This document shows, piece after piece, positions 9,449-18,148 of a DNA stretch of 22,359 nt. The notes below the pieces were generated by a model. The model did not search any database. It was not told the origin of the DNA and worked only from the letters and a program-made list of their open reading frames with translations. Position numbers and translations under genes: made by a program. Position 1 is the first letter of the stretch, and every line of letters begins with the position of its first letter. Source of the DNA: Haplomitrium mnioides (taxonomy: Eukaryota; Marchantiophyta; Haplomitriopsida; Calobryales); assembly GCA_049999725.1 (NCBI GenBank), contig JBNGIS010034014.1, forward strand, positions 1 to 22,359, written 5' to 3'.

Positions 9449-10291
9449 GCTTGTGTCTTCTAGAGAATAACTTATGGGATAATTTCCCGAGCTAACGTTC
9501 GACGGGCAATCAGCTAGAGGAGGCGCGTGGAGGCCTGTGCGAAAGGAGGGATCGAGGAGGGGCCTATGTGAAAGGATTGATGCGAAGCAAGGGATCAGAT
9601 CGAATTGTGAGGGAGAGCTTGATTAGATCGAATTGCGGAGACTTTGAAGCACATAAATCGGAAGTTGAAGAGGGATTTTGGAATCTATGCAGAAACGCCT
9701 CTGCGAGGAATAGATGGCTCTGAGATGAAAGAATTATATGATGAAGAGACAGTATGAAGGATGCTATGCTACGAAATCCAAATGTTGGTGTCGATCGAGT
9801 GAAGCAGTGCTGCGTCATGTTTGGGAATTGAACGACGAAAGAGAAGGTTACCTGATCTAAACTGAAAGCTACAGATTGTGCTAAAGAGAATGAATGATCA
9901 AGCTGTCTGGGAAGAAGAATCCTTGTTGTGCGATCAAATGGAGAAGAGCTACAACAAAAGATCGACTCGTGGATTGGCTTGAAAGGAAGAAAATGAAGAA
10001 TCAACGATGAATCTCTTGTTGCTGAAATCGATTGACTTGTGGAAGAAAAATTTCCCTTGCGACCTTGAAGAAGAATTCCTCTGAGATACTGCGATCCTTA
10101 CAAGGAGGTGAATGGAAGACAATTGTGATGAGAAAGCAAGGTGTGAAGAACATTGTGCGATGATCGAATGGAGCTGTTGCACGATTGAATTGAGAATGAG
10201 CAACAATCAGATTGAAGAAAAGGTGAGTTGTGAAGAGTCGAAGGTCGATGTCCGTGGTGTCTGATCCAAAGAACGGATCGGAAACCAGCCT

Positions 10292-10370
10292 TCCTAAATG
10301 GGGAGTACACTTAAAATGGTTCCGATCCGTCTTCCGATGTGGGGAGGACTGGTTAAGAGGGATTCCAAAG
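10292..10370. repeat. Hairpin module, first copy in left LTR
   Basis: TAAATGGGGAGTACACTTAA is a decayed TAAGTGGG/CCCACTTA palindrome, followed by a GGTTCCGATCCGTC motif and a GATGTGGGGAGGACTGGTTA block. It corresponds to 19398-19480 in the right LTR. Confidence 0.65.
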
Positions 10371-10639
10371 CAGGTTAATTAATCAGACGAAAGGGTCACA
10401 TGTCGAAGATTCGGACGAGAGGAAGGAGATTTTGAAAGTTTGAATCGGAAGTCATCCAAAAGTTTGAAATGGATCTGCGATGTTCTTACAACAAACTTTT
10501 CCACAAGTCAGGTAAAGAGGACTTCTTCAATGTTCTTACATAGAACTTTTCGATGTCTTAGTGAAGAGAAGGAGCCTTTCAGGGTTCCTATATCAAGGGA
10601 CGATATCGAAATGAAGATAAGACAAGGTTTCACTTGAAG

Positions 10640-10910
10640 AACAAGGTGCCGAAACAGTAACCTATCGACGGTCTAGCTAGAAAGGGAAAGAGGTGCTGAA
10701 ACAGGGATATGTCGAAGAACCGATTGGGAGAAAAATGAGGGTGCCAAAATGGAGATGTATCAATGATTCGCCGGAGGAAGAATGAAGAGGCCGAAAAGGT
10801 GACTTATCGACAGTCCAGCCCAAAAGGAGAACCGTGTGTCAAAACAACGACTTAACAATGATCCGATTAGAAGAGGAACGAAGAGCCGAAAGGGCGATAA
10901 ATCAAAGGCA
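10640..10910. repeat. ~48-bp tandem repeats in left LTR, 5-6 units
   Basis: Units start GCCGAAAC / GCTGAAAC / GCCAAAAT / GCCGAAAA and carry the GGATATGTCGA..GATTCG block; measured spacings are 47-48 bp. The matching array in the right LTR lies at about 19744-20012. These units are more diverged from each other than those at 6690-7265. Confidence 0.7.
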
Positions 10911-11347
10911 GAGCCCACTAAAAGGGGATCCGATCTGTGAAGCTACTTGCTTCGCCGGTTTCTCCTCATGTGACTTTGGTGTTGAGTGCACATTTAAGAT
11001 GAGAGGGGAATAGAAGTAAGATTGCACACCTCAAGTCCCAACAATTCCTATAGAATGTACATAAAAGAAATACTCAATACAAAATCTCTTGCCCAATATC
11101 AAACTCTTTACTCCATAAATCTCTCAACACTCTCATGCTCTCACCCTTTCTCACTCTCCACAACTCCTCACTCTATTGGAAACCCCTCCTCAAGTGCTTG
11201 TCCTCCAATGAGTCTTCTTGGCAACTCCTCCAAGAGCTCCTCCAAGCGCTTCTCCAATGGTCTCTCTAAGAATGAACTCTCCAAGTGTGAAAATGAAAGT
11301 CTAAGCTCAAGCCACTCCAAGTCTCCTTTTGCTCTCTCTTCTCCCTC

Positions 11348-11356
11348 CTTATATAC
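11348..11356 (-). promoter_or_regulatory. TATA box of the nested solo LTR
   Basis: On the minus strand this reads TATATAAGG followed by GAGGGAGAAGAGAG, a good plant TATA context. It supports the minus-strand orientation of the solo LTR. Confidence 0.5.
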
Positions 11357-11480
11357 TAGTCTAGCTAATTACCACTAGTAAAACCTAGAGATTCTTTAAC
11401 CCTAGGTAAAAGCTAGCCTTTCAATTTAAAATTCTAAAGTATCTCCTAAAGTATCTTCTAAAGTATCTTTGCCTTTTCTC

Positions 11481-11580
11481 AAGAAGCTTCTCATTTGGAG
11501 CTTTTCTCAAAAGTAGTTCTAAAGTAACTTTAACTTTTTCCTACTTTTTCAAGAAGAAGCTTCTCATTTGGAGCTTTTCT
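11481..11580. repeat. 27-bp direct repeat inside the nested LTR
   Basis: AAGAAGCTTCTCATTTGGAG plus CTTTTCT is present at 11481-11507 and 11554-11580, 73 bp apart. Three copies of CTAAAGTATCT precede it (about 11433-11470). These are local duplications within the LTR. Confidence 0.85.
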
Positions 11581-11781
11581 TGACCAAAACATTTGACCTA
11601 ATCAGCTATTCCCTTTAATTTGTACCTACCTACAAAAGCTACTTTCATATTTCGAGATTCCCTCAAGAGCAAGTCAAAGATTAAAGTAGTTTTCCTTGTC
11701 TTTTCTACTTTTTAGTCCTTCTAGAAGAATCTCTCTAAAATCTTTGATACTGATCCAAATCGCCTGTACTATACCTTGTTG

Positions 11782-11804
11782 GAAAGCTTATTAAATAAGC
11801 TTTC
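11782..11804. repeat. Perfect inverted repeat, 11-bp arms, 1-base centre
   Basis: GAAAGCTTATT and AATAAGCTTTC face each other around a single A. It is preceded by TTGTTG, and the same GTTGGAAAGCT..GCTTTC arrangement occurs at about 2867-2892. It could be a conserved hairpin near the LTR RNA end of that family (inference). Confidence 0.8.
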
Positions 11805-12169
11805 TACTCATATAATAATATTTGTAGTTTCTGTTATTAAAATACTCTCTGTTTTGACTTTTCTGCATAGTTCTATTTTACCTTTGACCGATTATAACTC
11901 TCGGTTTACAACAGATTTTTCACTTCTGTAAATTGTCACTAATGACATTTGACATAAATTATTTACCTATGAAATATCAGCTTTAACATGCATCTAATAA
12001 GAACATAATTAAGTCTGTACAGATTTTTCAAAAAACCGAAAAAACCATATTTTCTCCAATGTCCTTGAAATCCTCCACATCCTTCCTCCAAACACCCCAA
12101 TTACTATGTAATGAATTTCAAACATAGAAGAAACCATGTATCCGCCTCATGCCTTCACAGATCTACCAT

Positions 12170-12252
12170 CCAATGTGGAGATCCCTAGTTAACAGGGTTC
12201 CAATTGGCCTCCCTAAGTGGAGCGGCCACTTAACAGGGTTCCAAAGGGGGCT
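12170..12252. repeat. Hairpin module, second copy in left LTR
   Basis: Contains AATGTGGAGATCCCTAGTTA, ACAGGGTTCCAATTGGCC and a TAAGTGGAGCGGCCACTTA palindrome (TAAGTGG/CCACTTA), the counterpart of 20050-20122 in the right LTR. Degenerate 48-bp-like repeats (GCCGAA..GATATAGCGCA..ATCCGAC) follow from 12255 to 12540. Confidence 0.7.
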
Positions 12253-12689
12253 AACAAGGTTGCCGAAACGAAGATATAGCGCAACTCCATTATAAGAAGA
12301 AAGGATGCCGAATTAGCGATTCATCAACGATCTAAGAAAAAGCAAGCAACTCTCAAACAACAATCTATCACAGGTTCGATATGGAGAAACGAGAAGGGAT
12401 CAATCGAAACGGTGACGAGTCACAGATCCGACCATGGGAGAACCAAAGATGCCGAAGAGGCGACATAGCGCACATCCGACGGAGGAAGAAGCGGTGACGA
12501 AAAAAGGATCTATCACTGATCCAACGGGGGCAAAAATGGAAGTTTTCATAGTTCTTATACAAAAGGTCAGGACCTTGCGGATAATATAGTAGCTAGAAAA
12601 GTCAGCGGGTCAACGGACAGTCAGCGCAACGGTCCGCCTACCCCTCTGCGGGGTGGTGTTGGACGACGCCACAGCAGAAATGTGGCGCT

Positions 12690-12840
12690 CATGCAGGACT
12701 TTGGGAATCTGTAGGAATCTTAGAGATTCCTTGGGAATCTTGAGTTTTGCGGATTACGTGGCACCTATGCGGGACTCTGGGAATCTGGAGGGATCTTAGA
12801 GATTCCTCGAGAATCTTGGATCACAGCGGAAACATGGCGC
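12690..12840. repeat. 76-bp repeats with GGGAATCT / AGAGATTCC
   Basis: Two full units and a partial one start at GGACTTTGGGAATCT (12697) and GGACTCTGGGAATCT (12773), a 76-bp period. Each contains TTAGAGATTCC..GAGAATCTTG, itself an imperfect hairpin (AGATTC/GAATCT). Counterpart in the right LTR: 20575-20720. The 78-bp array at 7266-7780 is probably the same module expanded. Confidence 0.7.
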
Positions 12841-14321
12841 TATGAGAGAGCCTGTGGGATTCTTCAGAGTGTCTGCGGACCTGCGAAACGTGGTACTTCG
12901 AGGATCGACAAGCAATTTCAGAACAAACATTGGAATTCACTTCAGATGTTGCGCCGAGCCCTTGTTGCCTTGCCAAATTAAGCTGATTTCTTGGAAGTTG
13001 CATTTTGCGGTCTGCGCCAATCCTCTTCGAATTTCCAACGATCAGCGTCCAAATGCAGCAACGATCCAAATCGCGAGGGGGAAAAAACAAGAGGCATGCT
13101 GGAATTTGTGTGTGGGGAGGTATAGATTGATAGTCGGAAATGTTTGAGGGGTTGATTGTGGATGCAAACTTGCAAGTCATGAGAACAATGGCAAAAAGAA
13201 AGACACACGAGGCAGGGAGGATAGATTTCTTAAATCTTCAATTGAAGCAGGTGAACTCGAGCAGGGGGCTAGCAGGGGTGGAGATGGACTGGAGGGGCAG
13301 TGGGAATCACTGAGCGGGGAGCTCTAGAGGCTCATGCGATCTAGGTGTACTCACCACTGCGGGTGGACCAACATCGGAGGTGTACTGATACTTGAAGAGG
13401 GAAGAAATTCTGCGTTGTCCTGAAATTAGAGAGGCTGCCAAAGGGGATCTTTGGGGTTGTCTCAGTGTTGCCTGTGCAGGAGCAACAATCCCAAGAATGT
13501 TTAGAGGGCTTTTTGGTTTATTCTCTCAAGGGAAGTCAAGGAGGAGTAGCTGCATTCGTGCCCGCATACGGTGTAAGAAGATCTACCAAAGATTCGAGGT
13601 GGAGTGGGTAACCAGCAGTCGAGAGGATTGTCTTCCAGAGGTGGAAGTCAAAGAAGACCTCTTCCAATTATGAGGTAGTAAATCCAGGGCTTCTCGCAAG
13701 GGAAGTTAAAAAACTATCTAGAGAAGGGTGCGTGGGTGGAAGTAGACTTAGGAAAACCAGATGAGTAGTAGAGGGAAGAAAGAAAGGGAGTGTTGAGAGT
13801 TCAAGCTGGTGTTGTAGAGGTTGTGACAAGACAGAGGATTATTGGCAGAGTGTATCTTGGATGTGTGAGTGTGTTCATGGGTTAGTTAGTTTTGTATTCC
13901 GTTTGTAATTATTGAAAAGATACTTCAGATCCAAAGTGAACAGGATCTCAGATTAGTAGGGATCCAAGAATCAGATTCAGAGGGTAAGGTAGTATAGAGG
14001 AGATATCCCCTGTATAATTCAGATATTAGAGCTTGATCCTGTATTGTAAAACTTTGAGTCTAGATCCTATTTCGGATCCTTGGAATTCACTTTGGAATTT
14101 GATCAGAAAATCTGTTGAGGTGTGGATGAATGTTTGAATGAAGAAGTAAACAATGAGAAGGGTATGTAAGGTGAGAAGAAACATCCTTAAGACCTCAGAT
14201 TGATAACTTGCAGCGAGGCCGTCTCATAAAAGAACCTAAAACCTTGTAAAGTCAACCTTTTCCTTCCGAAGAGCAGTCTTTGGCAGTTAACAACCAAAGG
14301 AGGGGGCTGACATACATTTTT

Positions 14322-14339
14322 TGGCGCTAGAAGGAGGGC
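14322..14339 (+). other. Candidate primer-binding site
   Basis: TGGCGCTAGAAGGAGGGC begins 9 bp after the LTR end. It starts with the obligatory TGG (complement of tRNA CCA) and resembles the TTGGCGC.. motif found after the 5' LTR in many plant Ty3/gypsy elements (family knowledge). I did not identify the tRNA. Confidence 0.55.
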
Positions 14340-14453
14340 GAAAGGTTTGCAAAAACCTGAGACCAACCCGGAACCAAGTTATCATCTCCCCATTCCGAGA
14401 ATGGGTCATAACCGTGCAAAAAGAACAGACGGGCTAAGTGTGTGGCGTAATAC

Positions 14454-14850
14454 TCTTCTGATAGTTCAAGTAGCGATGAGAAAACATAGGAGAGCTCTGA
14501 CAGTGACTCCGATAGTAGCAACTCTGATGATCAGGGATCTTCGAGAAGGAAGAAGCAAAGAAAGGAGCGAAGGATCAGAAAGACTGCCAAAGGAAAGGAA
14601 GCTCGCATAGCATAAATGAGTTCAAAGATAGAGGTAATGCAGGCTCTCCTTGCGAGCATCAAGCCAAGTCTAGATAAGGGGGCATGTACCTTCCAACCTG
14701 AACAACCAGATGGGTGGGTTGCAACCAAACTTACGAAAATGATAGTTATGGTGTGATGGAATTGTGGTCAGCTTGGGCATGTTTCTTCCAACTGCATGGA
14801 ACCATGGGGGCAAAAAGATGGGTATTCAATTGCCATACATTCCTAGTATG
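14454..14850 (+). pseudogene. gag remnant: acidic/basic linker and broken zinc knuckle
   Basis: In one frame (codons starting at 14463) the translation gives a Ser/Asp-rich acidic run, then a basic run RRKKQRKERRIRK, then MSSKIEVMQALLASIKPS, then a nucleocapsid zinc knuckle with spacing CX2CX4HX4C at 14754-14795 (Cys 14763, His 14778, Cys 14793). Such a knuckle binds RNA during packaging in LTR elements. The frame has stops at TAG 14487, TAA 14613 and TGA 14754; the last occupies the place of the first knuckle cysteine and is one base from TGT. Another stop follows near 14844. The capsid part expected upstream is missing, since only ~120 bp separate the PBS from the linker. Translation from other starts (e.g. 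14347) is a shadow frame. It is clearly a dead gag. Confidence 0.75.
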
Positions 14851-14981
14851 AAGAGGAGGAAGTAGCCTAAATAAAGGAGGAAACCTCTGCCTCAGAGGAT
14901 TGTTATCGGTTGGGGACCAAATCAGGATCCAAGTCCCACAAGAAGGGCAAGTAGAAGAAAGGGCGAAAGGCCAAAAAGTAT

Positions 14982-15850
14982 GTGTCTCAAGTGTTGCCAT
15001 CCTTTAGTGATTTTGACTATGATAGGGAAAACCCCACTTGGTTCTATCCGACACAACAAGATGTGGGAGAACTGCAGGAGACTTTAGAGGCAGTCAAGGA
15101 GAAGACTGTGGTCAAAGAGTTGGAAGAATTTATAGCAGAGGCGCAAACACCTACTCCCTACATCATTCATGCTGAAGTAGAAGAAGTAGAACCGGAAGGG
15201 AGGGAATCTGAAAAAATGTCGGGGGACACGGTGATGGTCGACCAGATCGAGCTGGCAAGGAGCATGGGAGCCAATGCTGGCGCGGAGGAGACAATGGGGG
15301 ATCGGGTGACTGGTGGGAGTACTGAACCCAACCTGACAGAGAAGATAGACAAACTGTTTGAGGCTAACTTCATTTACCCAGTCTTGAACAGCAAATGGGT
15401 GTCCCCTCTAATGGTGGTACCCAAGAAAACTGGACTGGATGGCAAACCCAAGATCAAGATGTGCCAAGACTTTAGGAAGCTGGATAAGGCAATTAAGAAG
15501 GTTGATTACCCTCTACCATTCACAGAAGGGGTGTTGGACTTAGTGGCAGGGCATGAGGTCTACAGTTTCATGGGCGGATATTTTGAGTATAATCAGATAT
15601 GGATCCGGAAGGAGGACCAATTGAAGACAACATTTGGGTTTTGTAATGCGCCAGGGACCTTTCAAAGGATGATGATGAAGATTTTCCATGATTACTTGAG
15701 GAATTTTTTGGAGATTTTCATAAATGACTTTGTGGCGTATGGAATCATGAGCAGAATGTGAGGCTCACCTTCCAGCGTTGTCGGGAAACAAGGTTGATGC
15801 TAGTGGACAAGGATGGTTTCAGCTCCAAACCAGAAGTAAAAGGGGAGTGT
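14982..15850 (+). pseudogene. Ty3/gypsy pol remnant: reverse transcriptase, catalytically dead
   Basis: A 259-codon frame (14982-15761) in the same frame as the gag remnant. Residues 1-115 are an acidic linker. Reverse transcriptase signatures begin at about 120: KIDKLFEANFIYPV, KWVSPLMVVPKK (138-149), CQDFRKLDKA (161-170), YPLPF (176-180), a motif A region FMGGYFEYNQI (196-206), CNAPGTFQRMM (221-231) and motif C FINDF (246-250). Known family RTs have Asp at the position of Gly198 and a DD pair at 248-249; here both sites are altered (Gly and Asn). About 15 residues including the GTF..MPFGL segment are missing between TTF218 and GFCNAP. A frameshift near 15750 moves the next part (HEQNVRLTFQRCRETRLML) into another frame. 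No protease precedes it and no RNase H or integrase follows. Start at 14982 is arbitrary, as upstream is stop-rich. Confidence 0.85.
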
Positions 15851-16239
15851 ACTACGCCGTACTCATTAGAGTTTGGACTCCATCAAATAAAGGAGGAGAG
15901 GCCATCTCAGATGGAAGATTGCAGCCTAGATGACCAAAAGTTATAGAAAGTTGAACCTCATCTGGAGCCAGAGAAGGAGCTAACCTTGAGCCAACCAAAT
16001 AATCTTGCTGTAAGGGAATAAAATGTAACAGGCAATCTAACTGCAACCAACGTTGTATATAGTTGTACTCTTATAGACCCTGTGTACGGTACCTTTGTTT
16101 GTTCTTGTTTTTTCATTTGTTCCCTGAGTGTGTGTCGTGTCAGTACCCCAAGGCTAGGGAAGGAAGGCCAACAGAAAGGGCTGATGTTGTACAGATTGGA
16201 TGTCCATGTTGATAAAAAACAATTTGACTCAACTTTTGT

Positions 16240-16527
16240 GTGGGACCCATGGAAGAATTTGAAGCTTTGACTGTATACCAGAGTGTGTGTTTTTTTGGTA
16301 ATTTCTTTCTAGTGGTTGTTAGTTTTGTTTCTGACTTTTACCTCCAGCTAGAGCAACCACGACAATCCGCAGAGCTACAAGGTTTGACGGATGTACGCTG
16401 TCGTGTTGTGGTTCGGCTAATGCGTGAAAAGATAACAAAAGAATGGAGAAAAGTCATCTTCTTACTAGAGTTAAAATCAGAGAAAAGTCAAGAAGAAGCA
16501 GCAAGGCATCTATCGAGAAGCTTCTAG
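16240..16527 (+). CDS. Unrecognised 95-residue frame in the 3' internal region
   Basis: The frame starts MGPMEEFEAL, has a hydrophobic stretch FFGNFFLVVVSFVSDFYL (about 19-36) that could be a membrane helix, and then a charged, helix-like tail (VRLMREKITKEWRKVIFLLELKSEKSQEEAARHL, about 58-91). The tail has a more natural residue mix than the random frames around it, so it may be the end of an exon or of a lost additional ORF. No family recognised; the start may be spurious and the upstream T-rich segment could be non-coding. Confidence 0.2.
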   Translation: MGPMEEFEALTVYQSVCFFGNFFLVVVSFVSDFYLQLEQPRQSAELQGLTDVRCRVVVRLMREKITKEWRKVIFLLELKSEKSQEEAARHLSRSF

Positions 16528-16756
16528 AAACGCAAAAGTAGAGGGTTCTCGAGATCCTGTAGGTAAGGACAAGACCATCTGATTGGTTGTTCATGGATTC
16601 TTTTGGATTATGCGCTCAGATATTTTGAAGATATAGAGAAAGCAACGGGGAAGAAGGGGGGATCATAAAAGGAACAACCAGTAAGAGACAGCTATTGCAG
16701 AAGGGAGTGGCGTTCAAGGCACGGGAGTTTTACGGTGGAATTGAAGGAGCTTATGG

Positions 16757-16987
16757 GTGGAAATCTGGGAAATGGACAGAGGATTGTTTGTTGCTCCTAA
16801 TTTTCCTCTTCCAAATCCTTTCTTTGTTGGTTTGCGCATTATTCCTCGAGATCATTTTCGGCAGTGGATTGTCTATCACTTCGGTGATAATTTCTTGAAT
16901 TCGGTTATGAACTCACCTATTCCAGTACTGTTGCCCCTTATCACCTATGGGGAGCGATGGGATGTGACAATTTACATTCTGACCTGA
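16757..16987 (+). CDS. Unrecognised 76-residue frame in the 3' internal region
   Basis: Translation contains FVAPNFPLPNPFFVGLRIIP, RDHFRQWIVYHFGDNFLNSV and VLLPLITYGERWDV, with a plausible globular composition. It overlaps a second frame (16695-16898) in a different register. It does not match any retroelement domain I know; it could be part of a captured or additional ORF, or chance. Confidence 0.2.
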   Translation: MEIWEMDRGLFVAPNFPLPNPFFVGLRIIPRDHFRQWIVYHFGDNFLNSVMNSPIPVLLPLITYGERWDVTIYILT

Positions 16988-18135
16988 TTCGAAGTGGAGT
17001 TTTCTTGGGTCTTCTGCAAGAGATACATTGGGTAAATGGTGAATAGTCGACAACGAATGTTCGAGTGACTTCATCAACTTATCAAATGATCAAGGGAGAA
17101 ATTTTTCTTTGCTGTTTCTACCTTATTTGTGCTCTGTTCTACAAAGGAACTTACTTAGAGTTGTTCTTATAACAAGAAAAAAGGGAGTTAACTTTCTTTT
17201 AGTAAAAACCATAAAAGGAAGAAAGAAAAGGAGTCATTTCTCAAGGAGGTTCGAGGGGTTTTGGGGGGAGGAGAAGTTCGAGCAGGGTAGCGATCGAAAG
17301 CTCACAAAGAGTAGCATCCCTCTGCATGAAATTTCGAGTCATTTGGAGTTCTACACTCATACTTATGAGCAATTGAAGACAAAGGGGTTGAATTGAAGAT
17401 AAGTGGACATTTTGGGTAATTGCGAAGTTGTTACAACGATTCTGGGAGAAAACAGAGTACCATTGGGAAGCTGACAACAAGGGCTATAGTTTTACATCAA
17501 ATTTCGATTCATTTGGAGCTGCAGTCGATCTGTGAGAGCTGATTGAAGTTGAAGACACATTCTTGAGGTTCTTCAAAGTTACTTTCTTTTCGACATTTGA
17601 TTGATAACTTGTTTCTATATACCAAGAGCAGTATAGAAGCTGAAACTTTGTGGAAGGTTAGAGTGGAGTGTGAAGAAGTTATGTATGAATTTTCATGTCA
17701 AGATCATCTGAATCAACAGAGTTATTACTCGGGAAAGTTTATGAGTGTCGGATTTTCAGTCTTTTAACCAGCAATTGAGTTTCGACTATGGAGAGCACTT
17801 CGCTGTGAATTTCGAACTGAAAATTTGCACACAGCTTTCTTAGGCAACCTGAATTCCAGACTGAGAGTTGCAGATCGAACAACTTAGTAGAATTGACACT
17901 ATCCTTGACTGAAATTTGAGTACAAAGGGAGTACAAATTGCTTCCCTTTGCTTTGTGTAAGGGAAATTGAAGCCACCAAGGCAAGAAGCACTCAATCTTT
18001 GCCAAATCTGTTTCATTCCAGCACTCTTATCATCAAAGCTTCTACCTTTCACACAACCTTCTCCACAGCCATATACCCTGTGTATTCCCAGACCTAAATT
18101 ACTGCAACGCGACAACGCGGGGACGCTTCACATTT

Positions 18136-18145
18136 AAAAGGGGAG
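18136..18145 (+). other. Polypurine tract
   Basis: AAAAGGGGAG lies 3 bp before the TGTCA start of the right LTR. This is the expected place for the primer of plus-strand synthesis and independently fixes the LTR start at 18149. Confidence 0.8.
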
Positions 18146-18148
18146 TAA

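Larger units (their letters stand above)
10937..12159 (-). mobile_element. Solo LTR of a different family nested in the left LTR
   Basis: The right LTR reads straight through this position (20034-20036), so the 1,223 bp are an insertion. It begins TGTGAAG and ends CTTCACA, the TG..CA ends of an LTR with 7-bp terminal inverted repeats, and is bordered by GATC on both sides (10933-10936 and 12160-12163; 4 bp of a likely 5-bp target duplication). There is no internal coding region. A TATATAAGG box on the minus strand gives the orientation. Inside are a 27-bp direct repeat, an imperfect hairpin-rich AT stretch and a CT-rich segment; the 118-residue plus-strand frame at 11022-11378 is low-complexity and not a gene. 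A solo LTR arises by recombination between the two LTRs of a full element (established knowledge). Confidence 0.8.
9051..14312 (+). repeat. Left LTR, interrupted by a nested LTR
   Basis: Begins TGCCAGCCGAGCTTGAAG and ends GGGGGCTGACA; 5,262 bp, or 4,039 bp without the nested insertion. Its part 9051-13877 (3,604 bp without the insertion) aligns end to end with the 3,611-bp right LTR. The remaining 435 bp (13878-14312) exists only here and, in diverged form, in fragments A and B. I chose 14312 as the end because TGACA mirrors the TGTCA start and a PBS-like GGCGC motif follows 9 bp later. Stopping at 13877 would leave no PBS. The GA-rich stretch 9560-10240 gives minus-strand frames that I regard as non-genic. 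Confidence 0.8.
15851..18135 (+). other. 3' internal region without recognisable pol domains
   Basis: 2.3 kb between the reverse transcriptase remnant and the PPT. I find no RNase H, integrase zinc-binding (HHCC) or DDE core, and no chromodomain. Frames of 60-95 residues overlap in several registers; the two most coding-like are listed separately. From about 17000 to 18130 the sequence is non-coding by eye and serves as 3' untranslated region. Confidence 0.6.

Noticed and set aside
9564-10004. 146-codon minus-strand frame, with a 132-codon counterpart at 18731-19129
   Set aside because: The two are copies of the same GA-rich LTR segment, low in complexity (Ser/Phe/His-rich). Fragment B has no matching frame. 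Antisense ORFs are known in some plant Ty3/gypsy elements, but nothing here supports a protein.
11022-11378. 118-codon Ser-rich plus-strand frame
   Set aside because: It is antisense to the nested solo LTR and covers its CT-rich promoter region, with no domain and extreme composition.
13878-14312. Reading 13877 as the left LTR end and the following TGGGTTAG as a primer-binding site
   Set aside because: Similarity of the two LTRs does stop there, but no tRNA-like PBS follows, whereas TGACA plus a TGGCGC motif at 14308-14339 matches the TGTCA start. Related sequence also occurs in fragments A and B.
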